Below, piece by piece: positions 1-8,206 of a DNA stretch of 64,000 nucleotides (within the stretch, counting starts at the first letter, position 1; the number at the start of each line of letters is the position of its first letter). Position numbers and translations under genes: made by a program. The stretch is from the NCBI RefSeq assembly GCF_003710865.1, contig NZ_RHHO01000031.1, positions 168,999 through 232,998 on the forward strand. Reading direction: 5' to 3'. The notes under the pieces were generated by a model, which searched no databases, was not told the DNA's origin, and saw nothing but the letters and a program-made list of their open reading frames with translations. Source of the stretch: Brevibacillus borstelensis. Its GTDB lineage: Bacteria > Bacillota > Bacilli > Brevibacillales > Brevibacillaceae.

Positions 1-753
1 CGTTTGTATCAATTTCTTATAATCGTTGTACGGATAACGAGCCAATCTGAGAGCGTATTCATACGCTTCCACGTCCGGCATTTTCAATGCTTTTGCGGTG
101 GCAAGCGCTTTTTCGATGTCGTAGGCAACTCTTCTGAGTTGAACGGCAATGTCCCTTTTGTTAAAGTCCACAATGGCGTAGCTTGCTCGATTATCGCCAT
201 CAAACGGCAGGCCGACACTCCCGCAATTGACGATCAATCTTCCCTTTCCCTGACGCGCATACGCATGGTGTACATGTCCAAACAGGACAAGCCTGGTATG
301 CTCACTCCGGTTTAATATGTCCATTTCATCCAGGCTTGCCCACGGATAGACGACATTGACCAGCGAATCGGGTCCAGCATGATACATCTCCGTAGGGACG
401 TCTTCAAATGTCCAGGCTCGCTCCACAGGAAGGTTTGCCAACCATTCCTGATCATCGTGCGCAATCCGTTTACAGTCGTACTCGTAGGCCCGCAAGACCA
501 GCTCTTCCTTGTCGTTGCTTGGGACCCACCCAGGTGCTGGGAATCGGGTAAACATATCGTCGTAATTTCCGCGAATAACGGCTAGAGGCTCCAATGACCT
601 TACCATGTGTATACATTCGCTTGGCTGAGGTCCCCGCATGACGATATCTCCGAGAAATACGATGGCATCGGGGCTTTGACTGTTTAAGTCTTGGATAACG
701 GCTTCAAAAGCAATTGCATTTCCATGTGTATCTGACAGGACAGCCAGTCTCAT
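1..753 (-). CDS. Metallophosphoesterase, YfcE/Ap4A-hydrolase-like (partial at left edge)
   Basis: Reading from an ATG at 753 on the minus strand gives an open frame of 251 codons with no stop before the window edge, so the C terminus is missing. The N terminus starts MRLAVLSDTHGN. Asp8 and His10 (DxH), Gly35-Asp36 (GD) and GNYDD around residue 62 are the metal-binding blocks of calcineurin-like phosphoesterases. A later LFGHVHH carries the GHxH block. A GGAGG sits about 6 bases before the ATG. The family hydrolyses phosphodiesters or phosphomonoesters with two metal ions in the cytoplasm, and the substrate cannot be told from sequence. The gene is divergent from the YunG-like gene. Fold assignment is firm, exact function is not. 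Confidence 0.85.
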   Translation of the reverse strand, partial: MRLAVLSDTHGNAIAFEAVIQDLNSQSPDAIVFLGDIVMRGPQPSECIHMVRSLEPLAVIRGNYDDMFTRFPAPGWVPSNDKEELVLRAYEYDCKRIAHDDQEWLANLPVERAWTFEDVPTEMYHAGPDSLVNVVYPWASLDEMDILNRSEHTRLVLFGHVHHAYARQGKGRLIVNCGSVGLPFDGDNRASYAIVDFNKRDIAVQLRRVAYDIEKALATAKALKMPDVEAYEYALRLARYPYNDYKKLIQT

Positions 754-816
754 GTGGAACCTCCAGAAAGTGGGATAGTCTTGGCTTACGCCTTTACTCT
801 CATCCTCCAGAACAGT

Positions 817-857
817 AAATCTTAAGATTTGGATCGACACGATACACAATGTGTTAT
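817..857 (+). promoter_or_regulatory. Candidate promoter with 14-bp palindrome
   Basis: In the divergent spacer, AAATCTTAAGATTT at 817-830 is a perfect 14-bp palindrome. It overlaps a possible -35 box TTGGAT (829-834), followed 17 bases later by TGTTAT (852-857) upstream of the YunG-like start. Both boxes are imperfect, so this is only a candidate promoter/operator. Confidence 0.35.
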
Positions 858-901
858 ATTGGGATTGCGCGGACCATTTACACTGTGAAGGAGAATCTAC
901 T

Positions 902-1252
902 GTGCTTATTGAAGAACGTTTTAGCGATTTATCAAAAATATTGCTAAAGGTTTGGTCGATTGAATCTAGTTCAAAATGGTCCTCCCAAAACCCTGCCAAT
1001 GGACAATGTGGAGTAACTGCACTGGTTGTAAACGATCTTTTTGGTGGAGAAATCTTGAAAACGAAAACCCCTGAAGGATGGCATTATTACAACAAAATTG
1101 ACGGAATACGTTGTGATTTTACAGAATCTCAACTTTCTGAAATACCTCACCACCAAGACATTCCTTCCAATCGAGAGGAAGCTTTCAGTGATACCAATGA
1201 TAAACAGTACAGCTATTTAAAAACACAGGTACTTGAAAAACTTAATCGCTGA
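902..1252 (+). CDS. YunG-like protein
   Basis: A 116-residue protein from a GTG at 902, preceded by GAAGGAG with normal spacing; an in-frame upstream GTG at 851 lacks such a site. The pattern NGQCGVTALVV near residue 34, an HYYN block at 61-64 and a CDFT block near 71 match my memory of the Bacillus YunG family, whose function is not established. Cys36, His61 and Asp72 could form a papain-like triad, which is inference only. The gene is visibly richer in A and T than the core genes to its right, as would fit later acquisition. It is a stand-alone gene divergent from the phosphoesterase. Confidence 0.7.
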   Translation: MLIEERFSDLSKILLKVWSIESSSKWSSQNPANGQCGVTALVVNDLFGGEILKTKTPEGWHYYNKIDGIRCDFTESQLSEIPHHQDIPSNREEAFSDTNDKQYSYLKTQVLEKLNR

Positions 1253-1619
1253 AAACTGGTTTATCATAGTAAGCAGTTGGTAAATACAAACTTTTCTACT
1301 TGTTTTTTCTTGGTTCTGTCTTTCATTGGATGTCATCTTCCTCGCCTTTTCTTTAAGAAAGACGAAATAGCATGCAATCGCCCCAACTTCGATAAAAAGC
1401 CCCGTATCAGGTCCGTTTGTACTGCAAGGCCACAGATATGCCTTCGTACGTTACGGACACCCATACGGGGTCTTCAATCGCGCAAAGCCTTCCGGTCGGC
1501 ACGCCATCAAATACCATACATTTCCCGGTAACGGTTTAGCGGAATCCTCGCAATGCTCAACATAAAAGTTGCGCCAAACAGCGGAAGGCTTGCGGTCATT
1601 ACCTTTTGTAATATCGCAA
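1253..1619. other. Non-coding stretch between the YunG-like gene and spo0A
   Basis: No convincing gene is seen here. The left 130 bases are AT-rich. The rest holds the two stem regions described for 1393-1594. Short overlapping minus-strand peptides can be read near 1500-1600 but have weak ribosome binding sites and no family match that I recognise. Confidence 0.5.
1393..1470 (-). terminator. Long interrupted hairpin plus T-run downstream of spo0A
   Basis: On the minus strand four nested perfect arms occur in register: CCCCGTAT/ATACGGGG (1463-1470 with 1400-1407), GTCCGT/ACGGAC (1453-1458 with 1411-1416), GTAC/GTAC (1446-1449 with 1419-1422) and AAGGC/GCCTT (1440-1444 with 1426-1430). A run of five T follows (plus-strand A at 1394-1398). 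This gives 23 pairs in about 71 bases with small internal loops. It may be the spo0A terminator or the 3' end of a structured RNA. A second long-range pair (GCAAAGCCTTCCG at 1482-1494 with CGGAAGGCTTGC at 1582-1593) lies between it and spo0A. Confidence 0.55.
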
Positions 1620-2408
1620 TTATGAGATCTTCGCCTCAATCCGCAGCTTGTCCGCCACCATGGCGATAAATTCACTATTCGTCGGCTTCGCCTTGGTGTT
1701 GGAAATCGTGTAGCCGAACAGGCTGGAGATGGAGTCCAGATTTCCGCGGGACCAGGCCACCTCGATCGCGTGACGGATGGCACGCTCTACACGGCTTGCA
1801 GTCGTATTAAACTTCTTGGCGATATCAGGGTACAGCACTTTCGTAATGGACCCCAGCAATTCCACGTCGTTGTACACCATCGTGATCGCTTCCCGCAGAT
1901 ACAGATATCCTTTAATATGCGCTGGAACCCCGATCTCGTGGATAATGCTGGTGATGCTGGCGTCAAGATTGCGCCCTCTGATCTGCAATGGGTTTTGCGA
2001 CTTGACAGCGGTCACAAAAGAGCTTGAAGGCTTGCTATTCGTCATCTGACGGATTCGCTGTGCCAAGACCTCCATGTCAAAAGGCTTCAGGATGTAATAG
2101 GCGGCCCCCAATTCGACTGCCTTTTTGGTGATTTCCTCTTGCCCGAATGCCGTCAGCATAATAATTTTTGGTTGAGGAGTGAGTCTCATGGCTTGGATTT
2201 GTTCCAATACGGCCAATCCATCCAGATGAGGCATGATAATATCCAAAATAAGGACATCCGGAATGCGTTCTTGGAGCAGGCGAATGACATCATTTCCGTT
2301 ATACGCCACACCGATCACGTTCATATCATGCTGGCTGCTTATGTACTCTTCCAGCAGGTTCACAAATTCCCGATTGTCATCCGCCAACAACACTTCAATC
2401 TTGCTCAA
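1620..2408 (-). CDS. spo0A: Sporulation master regulator Spo0A
   Basis: A 262-residue response regulator that, when phosphorylated by the sporulation phosphorelay, binds 0A boxes to start sporulation and repress abrB-type genes. The receiver domain (1-120) shows the acidic pair Asp10-Asp11, the phospho-acceptor Asp56 in [10 protein letters not shown] and Lys108 in YYILKPFD. After a linker the C-terminal Spo0A domain contains the recognition helix region [18 protein letters not shown]. The start is TTG at 2408, seven bases after AGGAGG. The length is normal for the family. Upstream lie two 0A boxes and a sigma-H-like promoter, so positive autoregulation as in Bacillus is likely. spoIVB lies upstream on the same strand, the usual arrangement. 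Confidence 0.98.
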   Translation of the reverse strand: MSKIEVLLADDNREFVNLLEEYISSQHDMNVIGVAYNGNDVIRLLQERIPDVLILDIIMPHLDGLAVLEQIQAMRLTPQPKIIMLTAFGQEEITKKAVELGAAYYILKPFDMEVLAQRIRQMTNSKPSSSFVTAVKSQNPLQIRGRNLDASITSIIHEIGVPAHIKGYLYLREAITMVYNDVELLGSITKVLYPDIAKKFNTTASRVERAIRHAIEVAWSRGNLDSISSLFGYTISNTKAKPTNSEFIAMVADKLRIEAKIS

Positions 2409-2516
2409 GGTCGTTCCTCCTTACAATCAACGGTCTGTTTGGGAAAAAAGGTGGAAGTATTCTCAGAAGTAATGAATCCCTCAACATATGCCCATACCAT
2501 CTTTTCACTCCAAAAA

Positions 2517-2545
2517 TAATTCGACAATGCCAGTGGCATTCCTGC
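2517..2545 (-). promoter_or_regulatory. Sigma-H-type promoter of spo0A overlapping a 0A box
   Basis: On the minus strand GCAGGAATG (2537-2545) and GTCGAATTA (2517-2525), separated by 11 bases, match the sigma-H consensus RnAGGwwWW-N11/12-RnnGAATwW at every fixed position. The -10 element overlaps TGTCGAAT (2519-2526), a 7/8 match to the 0A box TGTCGAAA. This is the layout of a Spo0A-responsive Ps promoter. Confidence 0.75.
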
Positions 2546-2577
2546 CAATGACGAAAGATTGAATGATTTTTCCGATA

Positions 2578-2585
2578 TTTCGACA
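2578..2585 (-). promoter_or_regulatory. 0A box (Spo0A binding site)
   Basis: TGTCGAAA on the minus strand is a perfect consensus 0A box. It lies about 33 bases upstream of the sigma-H-like -35 of spo0A and is the second box in this promoter region, which suggests autoregulation by phosphorylated Spo0A. Confidence 0.7.
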
Positions 2586-2654
2586 ATGATTTCCACGTTT
2601 TGCTCAAAAAGTGAAAGGTCGGCTCACCTTTTGGCGAGACGACCTCGTCTTTGC

Positions 2655-3992
2655 TTACGCTGCACTTCCGGACGGTTTGGATTGCTGTCCCGGACGAACC
2701 TGCAATCCTGCATCCTGCAGCATCCATTCGATATAGCAACCATAGCCGGAGGTCGGGTCATTCACAAATACATGGGTAACCGCACCGACCATCTTTCCAT
2801 CCTGGATAATCGGGCTTCCGCTCATTCCCTGCACGATCCCACCGGTTTTTTCGAGCAATCGCTTATCTGTCACCTTGATGATCATGCCTTTCGTGGCAGG
2901 GAAATGCTGCTTCACGACATTCACGATCTCAATGGAGTACTCTTCTACCTTTTGACCTTCTACCACGGTAAGGATTTTGGCTGGTCCCTCTTTTACCTGT
3001 TCGGCCAGAGCGATGGGAATGGGCTCGGGATAAAAGCTTCTTTTTGGCTCCTCGTTCATTTTCCCGAATATGCCAAACGGCGAATTTTTCGTAATGTTGC
3101 CCAACACTTCGCTTTCATTGTAAAAACGGGCAAACTTTTCTCCCGGATTCCCGCTCTGCCCTTTTTCAATCGAGGTCACACTCGCCCGTACGATTTGACC
3201 GTCGCCGACAACGATGGCCTGTCCAGTGTCCACGTCGGAGATGACATGGCCCAATGCTCCGTAAGCTTTCGAATTCGGCTCGTAAAAAGTAAGCGTACCG
3301 ACACCTGCAGCCGAATCACGAATGTATAAACCCATCCGGTACTCCTCATCCTTCTTGTCTTTAGCAGGCCTCAGCGTCACATTTACTTTCTCTTTGCCCC
3401 GGACGATGAGGAGCTGCAAAGGTGTCTGCTTTTCGCCGGCTTCACTTACCAGCTTTTTGACATCGTTCATGTCATTGATGTACAAGTCATTCATTTTAAT
3501 GATACTGTCCCCGACATGTACACCCGCTTGTTCCCCTGGTGAGACTTTTTCTTTTCCTGTGTCAACCAGATGATGACCAACGACAAGAACGCCAGCAGTC
3601 TGCAATTTGACGCCGATAGACTGACCGCCCGGAATCACCCGCAAATCAGGCAGCACATTTACCTTGACCGCTTTCAGCGGGATGTTGCGCCACTTTACCT
3701 GCAAATTGGCTTCTCCCGCCCTCTTCGGTTCTACCGAAACTGGCTGACTCAGATCCACAGAAACTTCCCGGGCTTCCGTTCCATTGACATGCAGAATTTC
3801 CGGGTTGCTGTTGACCAACGTACCCATGACGGGCATAGAGACGCGCAGTTGCTTCAAGGAGCCTTCCATCAGGCGTAATTCATGGGGAAAAGAAGACAGG
3901 TCGTGGAACGGGGTGGAACTCACGACAAGCGCCGTGATAAGGAGAAGGAGACTTCCCATCCATTTTCTTCTGTTGTGACGGATCACCAGCAA
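2655..3992 (-). CDS. spoIVB: SpoIVB serine peptidase (S55)
   Basis: A 445-residue sporulation signalling protease. In Bacillus it is secreted from the forespore into the intermembrane space, where it cleaves SpoIVFA and so releases pro-sigma-K processing. An N-terminal hydrophobic segment (about 12-26) follows basic residues and would serve as signal or anchor. A PDZ domain lies around 115-195, including AGVHVGDSIIKMND. The catalytic block GMSGSPII is at about 389-396, with the nucleophile Ser in the SGS motif and the following VGAVTHV strand. TTG at 3992 follows GGAG by 5 bases; an in-frame GTG at 3986 is an alternative. It lies directly upstream of spo0A on the same strand. Confidence 0.96.
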   Translation of the reverse strand: MLVIRHNRRKWMGSLLLLITALVVSSTPFHDLSSFPHELRLMEGSLKQLRVSMPVMGTLVNSNPEILHVNGTEAREVSVDLSQPVSVEPKRAGEANLQVKWRNIPLKAVKVNVLPDLRVIPGGQSIGVKLQTAGVLVVGHHLVDTGKEKVSPGEQAGVHVGDSIIKMNDLYINDMNDVKKLVSEAGEKQTPLQLLIVRGKEKVNVTLRPAKDKKDEEYRMGLYIRDSAAGVGTLTFYEPNSKAYGALGHVISDVDTGQAIVVGDGQIVRASVTSIEKGQSGNPGEKFARFYNESEVLGNITKNSPFGIFGKMNEEPKRSFYPEPIPIALAEQVKEGPAKILTVVEGQKVEEYSIEIVNVVKQHFPATKGMIIKVTDKRLLEKTGGIVQGMSGSPIIQDGKMVGAVTHVFVNDPTSGYGCYIEWMLQDAGLQVRPGQQSKPSGSAA

Positions 3993-4048
3993 TCACTCCT
4001 ACCGTTCCCTACCTACACCTACAGATAACACCTCCACCTTGTGTAGTT

Positions 4049-4091
4049 ATACTATTGCCTGCGCGGCAATGGATTATGTCAGGAAAATCTA
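4049..4091 (-). promoter_or_regulatory. Weak forespore-type promoter and palindrome upstream of spoIVB
   Basis: Minus strand GACATA and AATAGTA, 18 bases apart, resemble the sigma-F/sigma-G pattern (GnATA / CATnnTA). Between them the palindrome ATTGCC-N5-GGCAAT is perfect. Forespore expression is known for spoIVB in Bacillus, but the match here is loose. Confidence 0.3.
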
Positions 4092-4214
4092 ACACCAGTC
4101 GCAAGAATACAGCACTGAAAACCTCGGTGGACAGGGAGCTGTCAATGGGTGTATCAATTGCTATTTGCTGCGTAAACCTTACCTGAAACGCTCCGCATTC
4201 GGTACAACAGCAAA

Positions 4215-4247
4215 CAAAAAAGCTGCCCGGTTACTTGGCAGCTTTTC
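4215..4247 (-). terminator. Intrinsic terminator of recN
   Basis: Minus strand AAAAGCTGCC and GGGCAGCTTTT form a hairpin around an 8-base loop, followed by further T. The left arm overlaps the last codons of recN. Confidence 0.85.
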
Positions 4248-5955
4248 GTTGTCGCCCGAGCGTGATCATCTCGCGCGCGTGCTCTTCTGTTTTTGCTGTA
4301 ACCTCGGCTCCGCTCAGCATGCGGGCCAGCTCGGTGACCCGCTCCTCCTCGCGTAAGCTGTGAACGAGCGTCATCGTTTCGTTCTCGCTCATCTCCTTTT
4401 GAATCAGGAAATGGGCATCCGCGAGAGAAGCTACCTGCGGAAGGTGTGTAATGCACAACACCTGACGCTGGAGCGCGACACGTGCAAGCTTTTCAGCAAT
4501 GGCTTGGGCAGCCCTTCCGCTTACCCCTGTATCGACCTCGTCGAAAATCAAGGTCTGCACCTGGTCGGTACCGGCCAAAATCGTCTTGATCGCCAGCATG
4601 ACCCGCGACAGCTCACCGCCGGAAGCGATTTTGGCCAAAGGGCGCAGCGGCTCTCCGGGATTGGGCGAAATTAAAAACTCGACGGTATCGATTCCGTTGG
4701 CATCGACGCGCCATTTGGCTCCCTCGATTTCCACCCCGTTTTCATCGGGAATTTGCCGGACATCGATGGCGAAGCGGGCGCGCTCCATATGTAATTCGCG
4801 AAGCTGCTGCTCAATTTCCTTGGCAAGCCGGTCTGCACAGCTGCGGCGGATCATGGACAGCTCCAGTGCCTCGACGGCGAGATCGGCAGCCAGCTCAACC
4901 AGCCGTTTTTCCAGTTGCTGCAGACGGTCATCGTAATGATGCATTTCGTCCAATTCATCCTGAATCGTTGCCGCATATTCCAGAATATCGTCTACATTTT
5001 TCCCGTATTTTCTCTTCAGCGTCTGGATCAAATCCAGCCTTCTCTCTACTTCCTGAAGCTGCTCCGGTTCAAAATCGAGCCGGTCGGAGAGCTGTCTGAG
5101 CTGGTGCACTGCATCTTCTACCTGATAGTATGCGCTTTGGACCGTCTCGAGTATCGGTCCCAACTGATCATCATAGGAGACAATTCGTTCCAGCTCGCTC
5201 ATGGCATGTCCAAGCCACTCGCTTCCGCGCTGGTCGCCGTGCAGGGCCCGGTAGGCGTCCTGGATGCCTGCAAATACCTTCTCAATGTTCATCCATTTCT
5301 TTCTCTGCTGAAGCAGCTTTTCGTCCTCTCCGGGCGCCAGGGATGCTGCCTCGATTTCGTTTAACTGGTATTGCAGCAGATCGATCCGCTGAACGAGCTC
5401 CCGTTCGTTTTTGGACATCCGTTCCAGATCCTGTCTCGTCTTTGAATAGAGGCCAAACAACTGTGCATACTCCTGTTTGGCCGATCCCATTTCTTTTTCG
5501 CCGTAGGAATCGAGCCAGTGTATGTGCTTGTCCGCCTGCATCAGCATATGAGTGTCATGCTGTCCGTGGACGGTCACCAGCCAGGGGCCCAGCTCCCTGA
5601 GCATGGCAAGGGTGACAAGCTGTCCGTTGATGCGGATGATGCTTTTTCCCTGACTGGAAATATCGCGCCTGACGACAAGCGTGTTGTCCTGCTCTACCTG
5701 AACACCGAAGCTCTCGCAAACCGAAAAGGCCGGATGGCCGCTGGGCAGCTCAAACAGACCCTCGACTTCTGCCCGCGTTTCCCCGTACCGGACAAAATCA
5801 GTCGAGGCCCGGCCTCCCAGCAGCAGGCCGAGCGCATCAATAATAATCGATTTTCCCGCACCGGTCTCCCCGGTCAAAATGTTTAAGCCTTTTTGAAAAG
5901 AAATGGTTACGGATTTGATGATCGCAAAATTGCGTATGGAAAGCTCCAGCAGCAT
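4231..5955 (-). CDS. recN: DNA repair protein RecN
   Basis: A 574-residue SMC-like ATPase that acts at DNA double-strand breaks before RecA loading. The Walker A motif GETGAGKS is at residues 29-36. Long coiled-coil stretches fill the middle, with the ABC signature region GGELSRVMLAIK and Walker B TLIFDEVDTGVSG near the C terminus. Length and domain order are typical. A GGAG-containing site precedes the ATG. It is the last gene of the argR-recN end of the run: argR ends 16 bases upstream and a terminator overlaps its own stop. No obvious LexA box was seen directly upstream, so expression may be through readthrough from argR and nadK. Confidence 0.97.
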   Translation of the reverse strand: MLLELSIRNFAIIKSVTISFQKGLNILTGETGAGKSIIIDALGLLLGGRASTDFVRYGETRAEVEGLFELPSGHPAFSVCESFGVQVEQDNTLVVRRDISSQGKSIIRINGQLVTLAMLRELGPWLVTVHGQHDTHMLMQADKHIHWLDSYGEKEMGSAKQEYAQLFGLYSKTRQDLERMSKNERELVQRIDLLQYQLNEIEAASLAPGEDEKLLQQRKKWMNIEKVFAGIQDAYRALHGDQRGSEWLGHAMSELERIVSYDDQLGPILETVQSAYYQVEDAVHQLRQLSDRLDFEPEQLQEVERRLDLIQTLKRKYGKNVDDILEYAATIQDELDEMHHYDDRLQQLEKRLVELAADLAVEALELSMIRRSCADRLAKEIEQQLRELHMERARFAIDVRQIPDENGVEIEGAKWRVDANGIDTVEFLISPNPGEPLRPLAKIASGGELSRVMLAIKTILAGTDQVQTLIFDEVDTGVSGRAAQAIAEKLARVALQRQVLCITHLPQVASLADAHFLIQKEMSENETMTLVHSLREEERVTELARMLSGAEVTAKTEEHAREMITLGRQRKAAK

Positions 5956-5971
5956 ACTGTTTCCCCACTCC

Positions 5972-6421
5972 TTACAGCATTTCCATGAGCCGCTTGGTCA
6001 CTTCTTCAGAGTTTTCCTTGGAGCGGCAAATAATCAAAATGGTATTGTCGCCGCTGATGGTGCCCATGATTTCTTCCCAAGGCAAATTGTCGATCAGCTC
6101 CGCTACTGCATTGGCATGCCCGGACAGCGTCTTCAGCAGGATAAAGTGATCGGCGTGATCCATGCTGACAAACGAATCAACCAGCATGCGGCGCAGCTTC
6201 TGGATCGGATTGAACTTCTGCTCGACAGGGAGCGAGTATTTGTAGCGGCCATCCGGCAACGGAACCTTCACCAGATGAAGCTCCTTGATGTCTCGGGAGA
6301 CTGTCGCCTGGGTCACGTTAAAACCCGCTTCGCGCAAACGGTCTACCAACTCATCCTGCGTCTCCACCTCGTTATTTCCGATAATTTCACGAATGCGAAT
6401 ATGCCTTTGTCCTTTATTCAT
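5972..6421 (-). CDS. argR: Arginine repressor ArgR/AhrC
   Basis: A 149-residue arginine-dependent regulator that represses arginine biosynthesis and activates catabolism as a hexamer. The N-terminal winged helix includes [17 protein letters not shown], and the C-terminal oligomerisation/arginine-binding domain ends with [14 protein letters not shown], containing the conserved GDNT. The start is the ATG at 6421 ([14 protein letters not shown]) behind GGGAG; the open frame extends further upstream but without family similarity. Only 4 bases separate it from the nadK stop, so it is probably co-transcribed and translationally coupled. In Bacillus the gene order is tlyA-ahrC-recN; here nadK is inserted. 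Confidence 0.95.
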   Translation of the reverse strand: MNKGQRHIRIREIIGNNEVETQDELVDRLREAGFNVTQATVSRDIKELHLVKVPLPDGRYKYSLPVEQKFNPIQKLRRMLVDSFVSMDHADHFILLKTLSGHANAVAELIDNLPWEEIMGTISGDNTILIICRSKENSEEVTKRLMEML

Positions 6422-6425
6422 GCGA

Positions 6426-7286
6426 TTACTCCCATTCCCCTTGTAATTTGGTGCGAATTGTTTCAAAAAAGCCGCCTTTTTTCCATTTGACCAATGGGGT
6501 CACATATGGCGACTTGCGGATGAAAATCTGATCGCCACCCTCCAGCTTGTATCCGAATTGCCCATCTATAGACAAGCCCATTTCGTGATGAATGGCATCC
6601 ACCTCAATCCGAATAACCTGATTGGGCGATAGCACCATCGGGCGGGCAGTCAAAGAATGCGGCGCTACAGGCGTCAGCAGCAGCATATCGACATTCGGCG
6701 CCACAATCGGACCGCCGGCAGATAGAGAATACGCTGTAGAGCCTGTCGGACTCGATACGATCACCCCATCGCCGCTGAAGGTTGCCACATACACATCGTC
6801 CAAATAAACCGCACATTGAATAATGCGGCAGAACGACCCTTTGGCAATCCCGATGTCATTCATCGCCGTATAGCGGGCAAGCGTGGATTTGTTTCGGACC
6901 AGCTCTGCCTCCAGCATGGAGCGTTCTTCAATGTAGTATTGTCCAGAAAGCAGATTGTCGACGGCGTGGGGCAAATGCTCCGGGTCGGCTTCCGAGAGAA
7001 ACCCGAGCGTTCCCAGATTGATGCCCAAAATCGGCAAGGAGCGTCCTGCCAAGCGGCGCGCGATGCCAAGCAAGGTGCCGTCTCCGCCCAGGACACACAA
7101 AAGCTGAGCTTCAGAGCCGATCGCTTCCAGGCTTGTCCCGATATCCCCTCTGCCTACGTAAGAAGCCATCTGTTCATCCAGAAGGACTCTGGCTCCTTTT
7201 TCCTCCAGCAAATATACCAATTCTCTGGCCACAATGCGGGCCTCAGGTTTTCCTTTATTCGCTACGATACCAAACGTCTTCAACAT
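6426..7286 (-). CDS. nadK: NAD kinase
   Basis: A 286-residue ATP/polyphosphate-NAD kinase that makes NADP+ from NAD+ in the cytoplasm. The diagnostic GGDGT is at residues 67-71. A later ND block (AMNDIGI) and the glycine-rich [15 protein letters not shown] match the NAD-binding part of the family. The start is the ATG at 7286 ([13 protein letters not shown]) after GGGGTGG; an in-frame ATG four codons earlier would overlap that site. It lies between tlyA and argR on the same strand, and a terminator-like hairpin after tlyA separates it from tlyA. Confidence 0.95.
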   Translation of the reverse strand: MLKTFGIVANKGKPEARIVARELVYLLEEKGARVLLDEQMASYVGRGDIGTSLEAIGSEAQLLCVLGGDGTLLGIARRLAGRSLPILGINLGTLGFLSEADPEHLPHAVDNLLSGQYYIEERSMLEAELVRNKSTLARYTAMNDIGIAKGSFCRIIQCAVYLDDVYVATFSGDGVIVSSPTGSTAYSLSAGGPIVAPNVDMLLLTPVAPHSLTARPMVLSPNQVIRIEVDAIHHEMGLSIDGQFGYKLEGGDQIFIRKSPYVTPLVKWKKGGFFETIRTKLQGEWE

Positions 7287-7348
7287 GGCCCACCCCAAAA
7301 CTTCGTCGGTTGGAAATCCTTATACAAGTATACAACTTTTCATGCATA

Positions 7349-7385
7349 CAAAAAAAGCCTCGACTTCCCGCATCGAGGCTTTTTG
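7349..7385 (-). terminator. Intrinsic terminator after tlyA
   Basis: AAAAAGCCTCGA and TCGAGGCTTTTT form a 12-bp stem with a 9-base loop, flanked by A and T runs. It lies just after the tlyA stop and before nadK, and could act on both strands. Confidence 0.85.
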
Positions 7386-7393
7386 TCCTACTT

Positions 7394-8206
7394 TCACTTC
7401 AATTCGCGGTGAGCGATAGCCACAGTCTCACTCACCTTTTTCAGCCATTCCTCCGAAGTGAAGCCTCCGCCTGCCTTTTTTGCGTGCAGCAAAAACTCGA
7501 TGTTTCCTTCTCCTCCGGTAATGGGCGAGTAAGAAAGACCGTGCAACGAAAAGCCGATTTGCATCGCGGCTTGTCCAATGTCGATCAACACAGCCTCGTG
7601 AATGTCCGGGTCACGAACAATGCCGTTTTTCCCGACGTTTTCCTTGCCTGCCTCGAACTGTGGCTTTACGAGGGCAACGACGTCGCCGCCTTGTTCCAAA
7701 AAACGATACAAGACCGGCAATATCAGTTTCAACGAAATGAAGGACACATCAATGGAAGCGACTTCCGGCCGCTCATCTTCAAAGCTGTCGGGGTCCATGT
7801 GACGGAAATTCGTTCGTTCCATCACCACGACCCGCTCGTCCTTCCTCAGCGACCAGGCGAGCTGATTGTAGCCAACATCAATCGCATACACTTTTCTCGC
7901 GCCATTTTGCAGTGCGCAATCCGTAAATCCGCCTGTTGAGGAACCGATATCCATCATGACTTTGCCGTCTATGACGAGGTCGAATATGTTCAATGCTTTT
8001 TCCAGCTTTAATCCGCCGCGGCTCACATACGGGTGAACCTCGCCCTTTACCGTGATGGCAATATCCTCGGGAAATTTGGTGCCCGGCTTGTCGCACCGCT
8101 CCCCTTTCACCTGTACGAGACCGGCCATTACTGCCGCTTTTGCCTTTTCTCTGGTGTCATACAATCCGCGTTCTACCAGCAGAACGTCCAGCCGTTCCTT
8201 TTTCAT
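7394..8206 (-). CDS. tlyA: TlyA-family rRNA 2'-O-methyltransferase (YqxC)
   Basis: A 270-residue protein with an N-terminal S4 RNA-binding domain (about 5-65, [19 protein letters not shown]) followed by an FtsJ/RrmJ-like SAM methyltransferase domain. The SAM motif I region is [16 protein letters not shown]. The family methylates rRNA riboses (TlyA: 16S C1409 and 23S C1920) and was formerly called hemolysin A. Its start overlaps the dxs stop by 4 bases (8203-8206), implying translational coupling. The dxs-tlyA order is the usual one in Bacilli. Confidence 0.93.
   Translation of the reverse strand: MKKERLDVLLVERGLYDTREKAKAAVMAGLVQVKGERCDKPGTKFPEDIAITVKGEVHPYVSRGGLKLEKALNIFDLVIDGKVMMDIGSSTGGFTDCALQNGARKVYAIDVGYNQLAWSLRKDERVVVMERTNFRHMDPDSFEDERPEVASIDVSFISLKLILPVLYRFLEQGGDVVALVKPQFEAGKENVGKNGIVRDPDIHEAVLIDIGQAAMQIGFSLHGLSYSPITGGEGNIEFLLHAKKAGGGFTSEEWLKKVSETVAIAHRELK

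Noticed and set aside
1451..1619. Short minus-strand peptides after spo0A
   Set aside because: Several overlapping frames of 30-40 codons are readable, but their ribosome sites are weak and the region is better explained by RNA stems.
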